Positions 38,883 to 50,854 are shown, counted from the first letter of the stretch. The stretch: DNA of 64,000 nucleotides from Blakeslea trispora (GCA_025331445.1 JAIWNE010000009.1:372001-436000); one strand, 5' to 3'. Made by a program: numbers and translations. The notes: generated from the letters alone by a model not told the origin.

Positions 38883-39818
38883 ATGACTTCACCATTGCAA
38901 TCACATGCACCTACCTCCTTTGTTCGCAACTCACAAGTTGACTTGCAACAACTTCAAGATCTCGTGTTGCAGTTGCAACAACAAGTTCAACAACATGATG
39001 GGCTCTTCAAACATATTGAATCTCTTCAAGAAAAAATTTTTTCCCTGGAGGAAAAAAATAAAAAATTAGCTACTGAGAATGAAAGACTTCTCAAATTAGT
39101 TGACAATCAGGTGACCGTACCTGACTCCCAAGTCTCTGTTGCCTCCAATGGTATCTCTGCTTCTTCCTGGGCCGCTGCTGCTGCCAAGCCCGCTGTCTCT
39201 CCTCCTCCTGCACCTGCCAAGAAGGTACGTGCACCTTCAACCAAGAAGCGTGCAGCTATTGCTCGTTTCTTTGTGAGCCCTGGGGCCAAAGGTCCTCAAG
39301 GCTTTAAATACGTCTACCTTGGGCGTTCCAGAAAGATCAATCGATCTGAAGTTCGCTCTCGTCTTCGCCGTATTGGCGTTGACACTGGTCGAGTTCTCGA
39401 CATTTCCTTTCCTGCCTCTGGTGTTCTTGGTGTGCTTATGCATGTCCAGTATGTGGAGCAATTCACTGCTGTCATGCAGAAAGCCGGCGCCGAACTCATT
39501 ACGGATTTCGATCCTTTAAGCCCTGCCCACCTCGCCGATCCCAAGTTCTCCTCTCTCTCTGACGATGAAAGAGAACAACAAATGCTCGAGTTGGTACGTG
39601 ATCGTGCCATCTCTACTCTCTCTTTCCTCCGTCCTCTCGTTGTTTCTCCTGTTGCTCGCTCTTTCTTGGAGTGGGGCTGGATTGATGACGATGATGTCAA
39701 GATGTGCGTCGCTGCTGCTGAAGCTAGGCTTCCAAAGACCTCTTCCTCCTCCTCTCAGTTTGCTTTCCGCACTGAACCTCAGGTTGACTCTGACGTTGGC
39801 TCTGATATGGAACTTTAA
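38883..39818 (+). CDS. LINE ORF1 nucleic-acid-binding protein
   Basis: 311 aa. The first 85 residues are a Gln/Leu/Glu-rich coiled coil (LQQLQDLVLQLQQQVQQ and LEEKNKKLATENERLLKL). It continues into an Ala/Pro/Lys-rich basic linker (AKKVRAPSTKKRAA). The second half (FKYVYLGRSRKINRSEVRSRLRRIGV) looks like a compact RNA-binding fold, followed by an acidic tail. In LINEs, ORF1 proteins trimerise through coiled coils and coat the element RNA. The stop codon overlaps the ORF2 start as TAATG, a stop-restart arrangement that couples translation of the two frames. Confidence 0.85.
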   Translation: MTSPLQSHAPTSFVRNSQVDLQQLQDLVLQLQQQVQQHDGLFKHIESLQEKIFSLEEKNKKLATENERLLKLVDNQVTVPDSQVSVASNGISASSWAAAAAKPAVSPPPAPAKKVRAPSTKKRAAIARFFVSPGAKGPQGFKYVYLGRSRKINRSEVRSRLRRIGVDTGRVLDISFPASGVLGVLMHVQYVEQFTAVMQKAGAELITDFDPLSPAHLADPKFSSLSDDEREQQMLELVRDRAISTLSFLRPLVVSPVARSFLEWGWIDDDDVKMCVAAAEARLPKTSSSSSQFAFRTEPQVDSDVGSDMEL

Positions 39819-42800
39819 TGAGTCCATCATCATCCCCCTCACATTCCTTTTATTTAAGTCTCTTTAATGCAAATGGCCTTAGTCAATCTACTGTCCATGA
39901 TGTACTCTCCCATTCCGCTCATTCTGATATTCTCTTTGTAACTGAAACCTGGCTCACAGCCGGCTATCTTCCTGTCAATTGGTCTCAGTACCATTTGTAT
40001 GGATCAAAGGTAGTTGGTGCTAACAACCGTGGCCAAGGTGGAATTACTGCTCTCATTTCCCCCACTGTCCTCATACCATCTCTCAACTTCCCTCCCTCAA
40101 TGCATATACTTTATCCTTGAAAATAGGTGCAGTCAATGTGCATTGTGTATATTTTCCACCCAGTATCTCTGACGATCTGGTGATATCCTCTCTCAAGCAA
40201 ATCCCCTTCATTCGGACACTATCATTTGTGGTGATTTCAATGCAAGAATGGGCTCTCTCACTGGCGATTCAAGAACTACTCCTCGTGGTGTTCGTTTGCA
40301 AACTCTTTGTGAACAACGCTCACTTGAAGTATTGAATGCTTCTCTGGCATATGGTGTTGCTACGTTTAGTACTTTTCGGCAGGAAGCTGAACATAGCAGT
40401 ATCATTGATCTTTTTCTGACGAATATCTCCTCATGGAATATGACTCATCTCAGTCTAACTGTAGAAACTGATCTGTCACTAGGTTCGGACCATAGGCTAA
40501 TGACTCTGTCGTTTGACTATGTTCCACCTTTGGGATCTGGGGGTAACTCTGACGGCACTCTTGCTCCTAGAAGACTATGGAACCTCTCACGTCTAAGTGA
40601 GTTGGAACCTTTAGCTCTCTTTAGAAGTAAGTTTGCTTCCTTGGTCTCTGGTCTGTCTCTGACTCTGGATTCCCTGGTTTCTGACCCACCACTGACTCGG
40701 CCTGATATTGATGCGCTGAATGCCACTCTTAATGAGTGCTTCTACGTAGCTTTGGATGGTTCGATAGGTGTGAAGGTCAATGGTCCTGGTCGTTGGTGGA
40801 AAAAGTACTGGACAGAAGAAATAGAAACTGCTGCAAAAAAGCGTGATCAGTGTTTTGGTCGTTGGCGTCATGCTGTTGGTGTTGACAAAGCCTTCTGGTG
40901 GAATCAACATAAAGATGCTCATCGTCACTTTCGCCGCCTCATCTCCGCTGCTAAACGTCTCTCTTGGAAGAACTTTTGTGATTCTTTAGAAAAAGACTTT
41001 AAAAAAGCTATTTCTACTCTTGCGCGTATTAAACGTCGCCGTGACTGCTCCTCGTCCTTTAGTCATGCTGATGGTCCTCAAGCAGCCGTATCTGTTATGG
41101 CCGATCATCTAGCCTCTGTCTATAGTGGCTCTCTCCTCCCCTCCGCTTCTCGTCCCCCACCTACTCCCTCTTTCAGTAGTTCAGCTCCGTTTACGTTGTC
41201 TGACTCTGATAAGGAGAATTTCGCTGTTGATGCAATCATGGATCATATCCGCCGTCTACCTACAAGGAAGGCTCCTGGTAACGATCACCTGAAAGCAGAA
41301 ATGCTGAAGGCCGTTGCCAGTGTAGTCTCTCCAGTGCTCTCTTCTCTCTTTCAGCTTTGTTGCCAATGGGGTTATACTCCTTTGCTCTGGCGCACTGCTA
41401 GTGTATTTCCAATACACAAGAAGAATGATCCTGCTGACCCAGCAAATTATCGACCTATCTCGCTGACTTCTGTTATGCGTAAACTCTTTGAGTTTTCCAT
41501 TTCTGGTTGTCTCGAGGACCACTCGCCTCAACTTGACGTGGCCCAAGGTGGCTTTCGTGCTCAACGTAGTCCTCTGGATCAAGCCCTCTGCTTGCATGAC
41601 TTGATGCATGACTACTTTCTCTCTCACAAGCACCGTCCTGTTGTTGCGTTTCTTGACATCAAGGCTGCATACGATACCGTCGACAGACGTGTTATCTGGG
41701 ATGCTCTTTCTACCTCTACGTTGCCTCGCCCGATTCTTGCTACTCTCATCAATTTATTTGATGAAGTACAGGTCTCGGTGCTGATTGCTAACCATACCTC
41801 TGCTCCCTTTGCGCCTGCTACTGGTGTCCTTCAAGGATCCGTGCTCTCACCTCTTCTGTACTCTGTGTACATCAACTCGCTGCCTTCTCTCCTTCGCTCT
41901 GTCGCTTCGGTCGATACTACTTCGGTATGTCTTCCTGGCACAAATGAGCCTCTGGCTATTAATTGTCTGCTTTTTGCAGATGATGTAGCTATCTTCGGTT
42001 CGCGATCGCAAGTACAGCGTATGCTGGATCTTGCTGGTGATCACTCCTTCTCTCTCGGGTATCGGTGGAGTCCTTCCAAGTGTGCTGTTATCAACGCCAC
42101 GGACGATGGCCCACGTCTGACCCTCTACAACCAACCTCTTCCACTTGTGGATGAGTTCATCTACCTTGGTGTTCCTTTCCGGTCCTCTGGTATACATAGT
42201 GCGAGCATTTTGTCTCATCGATCTGCCTCCGCTATTAAGACCATGGCTCTCCTTACCTCTGTCGGCGTCCATCGCAATGGCTTTTCTCTCCTTCTCTGCT
42301 CTCGCCTCTACACCTGTTTTGTGCGTCCAAAAATTGAGTATGGCCTAGCCATATCTCGTTTTTCTGCCCAAGAAATGGATCAGCTTGACAAACTTCAAAG
42401 CAGACTTGTGAGCATGTTCGTTGGTGGATCATGGTTCCAGGTTGCTATGCACCTCACATGTATCCCCAGCATGAATCATCGCCACAATGTTCTTGTTACA
42501 AAATACGCTCTCCGATCTCAGTATCTTCCTGATGATTGTCTCCTTCTCCTTTTGCGCGATTCGCTCCGCTATCCTCGTTTGGTCAAAGGCCTACAACACA
42601 ACCCTCTTTTTCTCTCTCTTCCTTCGCCCCCACCCGTCTCTGACGTTGAACTTCGTGTTCATTTCCAGGACTACTGGCAGGAAATCTTCAACAAGAAAAT
42701 GGAACGCAGTGCCCGTCTTAACCGACATGTCCTTCTCCGTGCCTGCCGACCTTGTACCTTCAAGCCTGACCCCATCCTCTACCTGCCCATGTCTCGCGTT

Positions 42801-43139
42801 CAACGTAGCCTTTTGGTTCGTTGGCGTTTAGGTCGATTCATCAACCTCCGAGAAGAGTGTCCTTGTGCCTCTGGCCAGTACCTCTCTCGTGATCACCTTC
42901 TGACATGTCGTGCAATTGATCCTTCCCTCCTTGATGCTTTGCCCCGTCCTCCTCCTGGTGTGCACATCATTGATTTCGCCCTCAATTCCCTTCCTTCAAA
43001 AGCTACCTCTAATCCTCCGCCATATTGGTATGCTCTTCTCCAACTGCTTCACAGCATAGATTGCTTGCGCCATCCGTTGGCCACAATCCCCTTCATCCCC
43101 GATCCTGGTGATCGTTGGTTCTGCTCTCCCTCTCCATAA
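39818..43139 (+). pseudogene. LINE ORF2 endonuclease-reverse transcriptase, frameshifted
   Basis: The frame starts at the ATG of TAATG (39818) and reads the N-terminal endonuclease (LFVTETWL). The frame shifts near 40080-40095 (before LNAYTLSLKIG) and again near 40200-40215 (before DTIICGDFNARMG). It then stays open to 43139. The endonuclease shows ET, GDFNAR and SDHR motifs. The reverse transcriptase shows NYRPISLTS, FLDIKAAYDTVD, GVLQGSVLSPLLY and the catalytic FADD. A C-terminal CPCASGQYLSRDHLLTC follows. By target-primed reverse transcription, such proteins nick DNA and copy the element RNA in place. Both shifts hit the endonuclease, so this copy should not nick unless they are sequencing errors. 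Confidence 0.88.
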
Positions 43140-43421
43140 ATGAAAGAATACTGCTCTGTCTTTTCACTGCGCTGCCACGGTGGTAAGTAATTATCAAAGT
43201 TCCCAGCCGTTGGTCATGCCTTTGATTGCAAGCTTTATTCGAGTAATTTTTTTCTTTTCTACATCTTTTTCCTCTTGTCTTTTTTCCCTTTTTGTTCGTT
43301 TTCTGTGGGGTTTTTCTTTCTGTTTCGCCTCTATTTTTTTAGATTAGTTCATGCAATTTGGCATTATGCTCCATTGAGTAGCCCATATAATTGTTTTGTA
43401 AATAAAAAAGAAATCTTTTAC

Positions 43422-43437
43422 CTGAGCTATAAGGGCA
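43422..43437. repeat. LINE target-site duplication, right copy (tRNA-Thr 5' fragment)
   Basis: This is a second exact copy of CTGAGCTATAAGGGCA, corresponding to nt 1-15 of tRNA-Thr plus one upstream base. It has no tRNA body behind it and is followed by a T run that was the original upstream flank of the tRNA. Confidence 0.85.
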
Positions 43438-43971
43438 TTTTTTGAAAATTTTGATTTTTGGTTGTATATATACTTAATTTTTTATAAATTCACGTGACGG
43501 GCCGGGAATGTTCGGTACTTGCTCGGTCTTAATGCGGGTTGAGCATTTTATATCACCGGATATAATAATATAATTATGTTAATGATCGTTTTAAACACTG
43601 CAACTATGTACTATTACTCCTGCCCTTGATTAAAATCATTATGTCAAGTTGTCTTCTTCTCGTTCATGTCTGATCTATTCTCCCTCAAAGCTTTTCAAAA
43701 TTATTTGAATCGTTGTAAAGTTATGAAAGTGGCAGCGATTGATTGTTAAAAAGTTGATATGAGAACAACATATTTAGACTTCTAAAGACAATCAACCACT
43801 ATTACACATACTAACATGATATAACAATGCGCCTACATATACATAACACTATTGATTTTTACAGCAGATATAGTTTATTTTTTCTTAAACAAAGCAAAAT
43901 CCAATAACTGCCATTTTCTCTTCCTTTTTTTTTTAATTCTTATTGTTGTTCTCCAAGTGACATCTCTAAAC
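43438..43971. other. Original tRNA upstream flank and promoter of next gene
   Basis: This is 534 bp of AT-rich DNA with one short GC-rich patch (CACGTGACGGGCCGGG, 43491-43506). No gene. Confidence 0.4.
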
Positions 43972-44699
43972 ATGTCTAATCGCATGCTTTTGCTTGTTGG
44001 GCTGCCGGGTTCTGGCAAGTCTACGCTTTCAAACAAGATTGTTGAATGTCTACCAGTAAGTCATCCCTTTGTATCTTTGTGTCAAACTAAGACTTAAACA
44101 GGAATGGCGTAGAGTGAACCAAGACGATATGAAGTCAAGAAAAGCCTGTGAAAAATACACGAGAGAATATCTCAATAAGAAGTGTAGTGTGATTGTAGAT
44201 CGCTGTAACTTTGACCGTGATCAACGAAAGACCTGGATCGACATTGCTCAAGATTACAAAATACCTGTTGACTGCATCGTAATGACTGCTGATAAACAGG
44301 TAAGGCCACTATAAGTTAGGCACCAAGATCATGAAAAGATATACTTATCGTGATATTTGTCAGGAATGTAGAAGCCGTATAGAGATTAGACAGGATCACC
44401 CAACAGGTGTGGTTGGTAAAGAAGGAGTCTCAGTGCTTAATCGATTCGTTAGAAATTATCATCCACCTGTGCCCGAAGGAAATGAAGGGTTCTCGCGTAT
44501 TCTCTACCTAGACCCAAGTCCCAACCCAATTTGTACAGAAGAACGAGTGACTGAAGTATTTGAACTACTATCAGCATGTCCTGTTTTGAAGGAAGAGCGA
44601 GAAGCTTATAAAGTGCCGAAATATAAGGAGATAGTAGATAGTGAAGGTTGGTCTACCATCACTCGCTCCGACAACGAAAGCAGTAACAATGGACAATAA
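43972..44699 (+). CDS. P-loop kinase, polynucleotide-kinase-like
   Basis: Exons are 43972-44055, 44102-44299 and 44364-44699, giving 205 aa. Walker A is GLPGSGKST (residues 9-17). A VNQDDMKSR segment follows, at the place where PNKP-type kinases bind their substrate or Asp general base. Then comes VIVDRCNFDRDQRKTWIDIA, the Walker-B/lid region of the AAA-kinase family that includes the 5'-kinase of PNKP and the kinase-like half of some plant aprataxin-like proteins. The C-terminal third has RFVRNYHPPVPEGNEGF. The family transfers phosphate from ATP to nucleic-acid 5' ends or small molecules. The substrate here is unproven. All three exon joins are phase 0, which supports the model. Confidence 0.8.
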
Positions 44700-45896
44700 A
44701 AAGCATTGGATCACAATTTGTGATTACAGAGGGAGAATTATAGATATCAAGTTTGTCTTGAGGTAATTTTGTGTGTAGATGGTAATGTCAGTTTAGGTTG
44801 CAAATCTAAGATGATTTGTAGTGATTCAAGTTTCAAAAGCTAGCTACACATCAATTACTGACACGCTTGCTCTTTTTATTGTGTGCATGCGTATTATATT
44901 TCTTCAGAGTGCCTGATTCTATCACGGTTATTGAACAGATGAAATATAGTGTTTATTTTTTTTTTATTATAAATGTCCTTGGTAATTTCCATATGTTGCC
45001 AAAAAAAAATAGACCAACATGTTGTAAAATTTAAACAAATTCATGCAAGTGGTTATTCACTTATTATAATATTAAGAAACGATAGCAAGTATATGAGGAT
45101 TAAATGACTATTCAAACAAAAGCAAAAGAAAGGTATTTGTGATGCTCTTCTTCCAATTTTGATATGAAATAAAAAGCCTATAAACATTTTAAAGAAACTG
45201 TATTTGTATCTCTATTTTTTTCTGTTCCTTTGTAAAACATTAAAACACATAATCTTACCAATCTTACATATATAAACATACTCCTCGTTCATACATTTGC
45301 AGAAAGTGCTTTATGTGGATTAAGAAAAGAAAAAAAGCTAATTGGAAGAAACGAAATTGTACAACTCAATGGGTTTTAATGACCAAGCCTACTCTATCTG
45401 TTTTCAATTTGTTCCTAAAAGTGTTTAAACGGATCGAGCCTTAAGAAAGGCTGTGTACAAAGACAGCATGTTTCTCCTGTTGCTCTCTGCTGCAGTTCGA
45501 GATTACTAATTGAAACCAATTCGCATTTCATCCTCATCCTGTCAAATTCTCTTTTTCTATTGACTTGTCTAGTATCTATGTCTCCTTGCTCATTGTTAGC
45601 CAAGCAATCAATGATAATATCACTGACAATTGTATGTGCTTAATATTTTGAGCATTGAAAAGATAGTTGTCCTAGAAAGGAAATTAACATTAAGCTCCAA
45701 TATGACTTATAAAGATGGGAAGTTTTATACTGAAATACGCTCTGAAACAAAACCATTTTTTTTTCGTTTATGGCCGTTTAAACTAATTTTCCACCTTTTT
45801 TTTTAAACCTATAAAATTCAATTGTTTATGATGATCAACCTATTTTTTTCTTAAATTCTTCCGTTACTTTCTCTTTTTTCTTTTTCCTAAAAAACA
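44700..45896. other. Intergenic region without recognised genes
   Basis: 1.2 kb, AT-rich. A 62-codon open stretch on the minus strand (45415-45603) starts with TTG and has no support. Confidence 0.5.
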
Positions 45897-47935
45897 ATGG
45901 ATGAAAAACCAAGCAAAAGTCTTCCATTCAACATCAAGATTGATACAAAAAACGGAATACTGTCAAAAATTGGGAGTCCATTTTCTGCTAAATCAGCACC
46001 TTTAACCCCTACCCCCACCTCAGCAGATATGCAAAGTAACGGCTCCATTGAACAATTAGATTCAGCCGAAGAAAAGCTGTATCAGGACCTTCAAAATGTA
46101 CGACAAGCATTAGACTATTTTCTCAACTCCAACATTGCTGAAGCCGAAGACATTTTAAAGCCGCCTTACAAAGATTCAATGTACTATGCTTTGGGTCATT
46201 CATTCATGCTATTTCTAAAGTCTGTCATGACATTCCAAGAAGCTGATATCACTACAACAGTAGAAGCTCTGAAAAATACAATTGAGTTAGCAGGCTACCA
46301 ACGAAAAAAAGACAACAGCTGGCTCAGCAGCGTGACTAATTGGGTGAAGGGTATTCATTTAAGCGATATCAAATCGATGACAGTACTAGAAAGACATGCT
46401 GTAAGTTAGAATGTGTTACTCTTTGTATCTTTGTTTAATCTTCTGTTTATAGGAATTGGTGTTTGCTGAGGCTTATTTGTTGAAAGCGTTGCTTAGCATT
46501 ATACATGACGAGAGTGTCATGTCTTTTCTTCGAGAAGGCCTAAATATACGTAACAGTTACAATACTTATATGGTGCTTGAGAAATATGTCTGTTACGCTC
46601 ACGAGAACAGCATTCAATTAGATCAGCATTTTACTTCAGGCATTGCTCTGGGTGTGGGCTGTTTCGGCTTAATTCTTTCTATGTTGCCCGTATCTGTACT
46701 CAAAGTAGCGGAGTTTATTGGCTTTACATCTGATCGAGCTCATGGCCTTCATATACTTGAGTCAGCAAGTGGGCAAGACATAGAGAGTAGAACAAAAGAA
46801 GCTATCCCTGGACTGAGAGTACCATTATGTGATATGGTGCTAATATCATATCATATTGTCCTCTCAAAGATGGTTCCTCTGTCAAATGTAAACGAAGAAT
46901 TGGCCCAAGTCATTTTGGAAAACAGCTTGCATAAATATCCTCAGGGTGTATTCTTTTTGTACCTGAATGGCCGATTTATGGCTAGCAGACATATGTTAGA
47001 GAAAGCAGAACAGCAATATACACTGGCAATTGAGACTCAAAGAGACTGGAGGCAGCTACAGCACATGTGCTTTTGGGAGCTTGGACAAATTTATATGATG
47101 CGTCAACAATGGCAAAAAGCATATGATGTGTATAGTCTGTTGCAAAAAGAAAGCACATGGTCAAAGTCTACATATCTATACCTCAAAGCAGTCTCGCTTT
47201 ACATGAGATCAGAAGAGCACCCGGAATGCATGAATGAAGTATTGGAATTGATGGATAGAGCAGCAAGAGATAAACAAAAAATAGCTGGCAAATCAATCCC
47301 AATGGAGGTAAAAGTGATCTTCCACAGTGAATTTACATAAATGCGCTAACTCAATTTAGAAATTTGTGGCAAGGAAAGCAAGAAAATTTAAGCTACAAAA
47401 AAATCGTCTGCTGTTGCCAGATCTTGAACTTTTAAATGCCTTTTCAGTTCTAGGATTTGCCCCACTAAGTATTCTGGAGCTCAGATTAAACCAAATTGAC
47501 ATAGAGATAGACAGACTGGATAAAGATGACAAGTACTATTATGATGACTTATGTTTAGCTCATCTCCTAAAGGCAACTATAGCAAGAATGATATATGAGC
47601 AAACAGATGACATCCAAGTCATGGAGGCCATGGAAGTCATCAATCAAAGGTCTATAGAAATTATATCAGACAAAGCAAATGAAGTATTACTAGATCATTA
47701 CGTTTATTATTTCAGCCGTTATGAGAAAGCACAAATATTGATCCTTCAAAAAGATTATACAACAGCTGAAGCAGAAATACAAGGGATCTTAAAAGCTCAA
47801 GATAAAGGCCAATATGCCGTAGGTTCAGGACCTCATGCCAAAAGCAAGTACAGCCTTGCAAACGCATTAGCATTCAAATGTCACAACTGTTTGACTAAAA
47901 TCAGTTCCGAAATAAAGCAGAAAGAGTCGATATAA
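45897..47935 (+). CDS. IML2: IML2/TTC39 family tetratricopeptide protein
   Basis: Exons are 45897-46400, 46453-47307 and 47360-47935, giving 644 aa. The first 50 residues are a Ser/Pro-rich leader. The TTC39/IML2 domain then runs through the protein: LDYFLNSNIAEAEDILKP, SMYYALGHSFMLFLKSVMTFQEADI, AEAYLLKALLSII, LGVGCFGLILSMLP and later TPR-like helices (FFLYLNGRFMASRHMLEKAEQQY). In yeast, Iml2 is a mitochondrial outer-membrane-associated protein linked to clearing inclusions with lipid droplets. TTC39 proteins in animals affect lipid metabolism. Length and domain order fit. Two phase-0 introns. The biochemical role is not established. Confidence 0.88.
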
Positions 47936-48210
47936 AGAGAGCCATGATTTCTCTGCAAACCAATTGGTTATAAAACAATCATTTTCGTTTTTGATGAGCT
48001 TAATCCTATAAACGCAAAAGACAGAATATTTACTTCTATGTCAATAAAACAAGACATGTCAAAGAGACAGTCCGCTTTTGGTATATACATATAAATCCCA
48101 ATAAACAAACAAAGGCTTTAAAATGGTCATATAAATAGTGTGGCATGATATTGTGTATGGATATCGAAGTCTGTACAAAAAAAAAGATAAGATTTTTTTT
48201 TTGGAAATGT

Positions 48211-50030
48211 TCAACTAAGTATAGGAAGAAACTAATATAAGGACCAGGAAACGGAGATCAGTTAAACATAAATTAATGCATGCGAGATTCTACTTACATT
48301 GCCCACAATGACACTGGGCAAATCAAATATATCTCTCTTGATGGTAAAGCAGAAAGTACAAGGTACAGGTTTTTGTTGAGGTGTACGTAAAATACAAGAA
48401 TAGCTGCAGGCTTTATCAGTATTATCGAAAGCGTGTATAGAGAACTTCTCCCAATATTCTACAGCCGATTGATTCTCCATTAACTATCACCTTAACCATG
48501 TTATTGAAAAGCTACATAAATATGAATGTATGCAAGCTTACCTCATAGATGTAAGTCTTTTTGTTCAAGAGCATATCTCGAGTCCACTGTGTTAGAAGAG
48601 AGAACTCTTTGCCTACTAAGCACACTTCGCCCGTTCTCCTCCAAACAACTGTAGGTGTCCCCGAAAAGCTAATTAGCTTTTCGTATTCTAGCAACGTACG
48701 TTGGAAGCATCGCTCCATAAATACCAAATCCTCTTCTGTCAAATTCATGATGAGCGATAGAAATGAAGGTCGGAAAAGTGATAATGCTCGGCTTATTCGC
48801 ATGAGATCGTCATGTCCCATACGATCTGTTACATACTGAATTAGATAGTGAAAACCCTCTGCATAATTGAATGGTTTTCGAACACTATTGTAGACAGCTT
48901 CAGGTGTATTGCCATTATTACCTTTACGTCTATTGCTCGAATTGTTCTTTGGTGTCTGTGTCTGTGTCGACGTTGATGACGATGCTGTGCTTACAATTGA
49001 TGCTACACTATCTCGCTTGGCATTTGTCTGAACAGGAGAGATGTATGTAAGAGACGGTTGCCTAGGTAACGGCTTTGCCGTTGGAACTGGTGCTTTGGCT
49101 GTTGAAAGTGTGTTTGATTTGATTGAGGTTGAATGACTGTGTTTGTAGATGACGAAGTAAAAGGAAATATACTTGAAAATGCATTGAATATTTGGTTATT
49201 GGATGATGTGACACTGGTTGTTTCTATTGTAGTTGGAATAGATGAAGTAGAGCTATCAATAGCGCTAGTGATCGAATTTGATTTTTCGTCAAAAGACATA
49301 TTGCCAAGTATATTGTATTCAAGACCGGTAGTCTCTGATCCAAATTCAAAATCAGTAAAAGAGAGATTAAATAGAGAACTGGTATCCATGAAGTTTGTGT
49401 TCCCTTAAATGTAACAATTAGTAACTTGCGTATAATCAAGTAAGAAAACGAAAACATAAATCAACAATCATGTCCTACCAAGTGGTTGATCTGCTGGTGT
49501 AAACGGTACATTGGCTGTAGGAGAATATACTAAAACAGGTAAAAAGAAGCGGGTTACATTTTTTTCTTTCAAATGGCTGATTCATGCTATTTTACAATCA
49601 TCTGAAGGTGTATTAGCACCTGTTTTGCTCTTCTTATTTCTATCTACACAAGTGCTGGCCAAATGCGTTTGATGCAACCTTGACAAGGTCTACCTGACGT
49701 TTTGGAATATATTAAAAAAGAAGGGAGAAGATGAATCCATATGTGTATGAATATACGAAAATGACTGCCTACCTTTATCGCAAATCAAATTGGCCTATAT
49801 TCCAAGTAAAATAAAAGAAAAAGTATGAGAAACAATAAGGAAAAAGAATTCATTTGTATACCAGCTCAATTTACCTTTTGGCAGTGTACACAGACGTCTG
49901 TCAAGTTCTTTCGTTTCTCACTGTTTTCCATATTTGATATTGGTGAAAACAAAAAATAGTTTTGGTATGTATTTAAGTCTGCTTCGGCACTCTTGTCGTT
50001 ACTGTTCACTGTAGTGATTCCTTGTGACAT
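48211..50030 (-). pseudogene. ERT1: ERT1/AcuK-like Zn2Cys6-PAS transcription factor, two apparent frameshifts
   Basis: Exons in coding order are 49875-50030, 49773-49794, 49596-49693, 49479-49529, 48542-49403, 48298-48483 and 48211-48231. The zinc cluster reads VCVHCQKANLICDKG then RPCQGCIKR, then needs a one-base shift near 49663-49668 to reach the sixth Cys (LASTCVDRNKKSK). A second one-base shift lies between about 49020 and 49160 in the Ser/Thr/Gln-rich linker. After that the frame runs through YAEGFHYLIQYVTDRM, FRPSFLSLIMNLTEEDLVF and the PAS segment (SGTPTVVWRRTGE, VPCTFCFTIKRD) to GNFLPILS. ERT1/AcuK proteins activate gluconeogenic genes. Domains and introns are otherwise intact, so this is either a recent pseudogene or a sequence error. 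The start could also be the ATG at 49931. Confidence 0.8.
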
Positions 50031-50854
50031 CAGGGGAATATGTAAAAGAGAAGTAAAAAAAAAGCAGGACAAATTGAGGTATCAAAATATGGGAAAAAAG
50101 AAAAAGAAAAGCCCAATTTAATGTGTGAGAGGATATGTCCTTTTTCTTTCTTTTTTTTTTTTGTTGAAATCTCAGGGATAATTAAAAAAAAAAAAGTATC
50201 AAACGGTCTTTCCTTAAACGTTCTACCTCAAAAAGAGTTCTACTTGGCTATAGTGACTCTGCAGTAAACATAAAAAAAAGCAGGTTGTTTGGCTTGTTAG
50301 TCTTCAGAAAAGTTGAATTGAGCGGTAGCGATAATGGTAGAAGATCATCATCTGATATCTTCGATTCGAAAACTGAACAGCCTAAATATAGCTCATTAAA
50401 GAAAGTGAGACTGCGATAAATTGACCCAGTGTACTAAGAGCTATGTATTGTAATTGACAACTTCCTTTTCTTTTAGTTCTATACTATCGATCTATCGAAT
50501 TCAAAATATGTGAATTCATACTTTGCATTGTGATCTCTTGCACTTTATAGGCCGAAAAGCTATCATTTGCAAAGAAACCTAAATTTGGACCGAGTCATCG
50601 TATAAATGACCTTGAAAAAAATTAGAGAAAGAAAGGAAGAGCTATCAATCTGATTCAGTCTTTTCCAAGTAAACTGCCTACCAATAAAGCATTAGATGAT
50701 TGCTTATGAGACGTCTCTGATTGGTTCAAAAGAGAATATGCGTATCTAAATCTGAAATTGAAAGCAGGACTCAGATAAGTAGTATGAGGTTTTCATTTTT
50801 TTTTCTTCTTTTCATCCTTTGCTTCAAATCTTTCCTCTTTTAAATATTACACGA
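50031..50854. other. Divergent promoter region
   Basis: This is 824 bp between the ERT1-like and mitochondrial carrier starts. It is AT-rich, with a T run (50152-50162). No gene. Confidence 0.5.

Larger units (their letters stand above)
38664..43421 (+). mobile_element. Non-LTR (LINE) retrotransposon inserted at the tRNA-Thr 5' end
   Basis: This 4,758-bp element is delimited by the exact 16-bp duplication. It has a 219-bp 5' leader, ORF1 (38883-39818), ORF2 (39818-43139, with endonuclease and reverse transcriptase) and a 282-bp 3' tail. The tail ends in an A-rich segment rather than a long poly(A). Base composition is clearly GC-richer and codon use more C-ending than in the surrounding genes. 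The reverse transcriptase is LINE-type with an APE-type endonuclease and a C-terminal C/H-rich motif. It is oriented head to head with the tRNA. Two frameshifts in the endonuclease make this copy probably inactive. Confidence 0.9.

Noticed and set aside
45415..45603. 62-codon minus-strand frame with CCLC motif
   Set aside because: It starts with TTG, has only one Cys pair, and lacks splice-linked neighbours.
49155..49190. A 36-nt GTATAT...ACAG stretch as an intron that might cure the second ERT1 frameshift
   Set aside because: It is a multiple of three, so removing it would not change the frame, and it is shorter than the other introns here.
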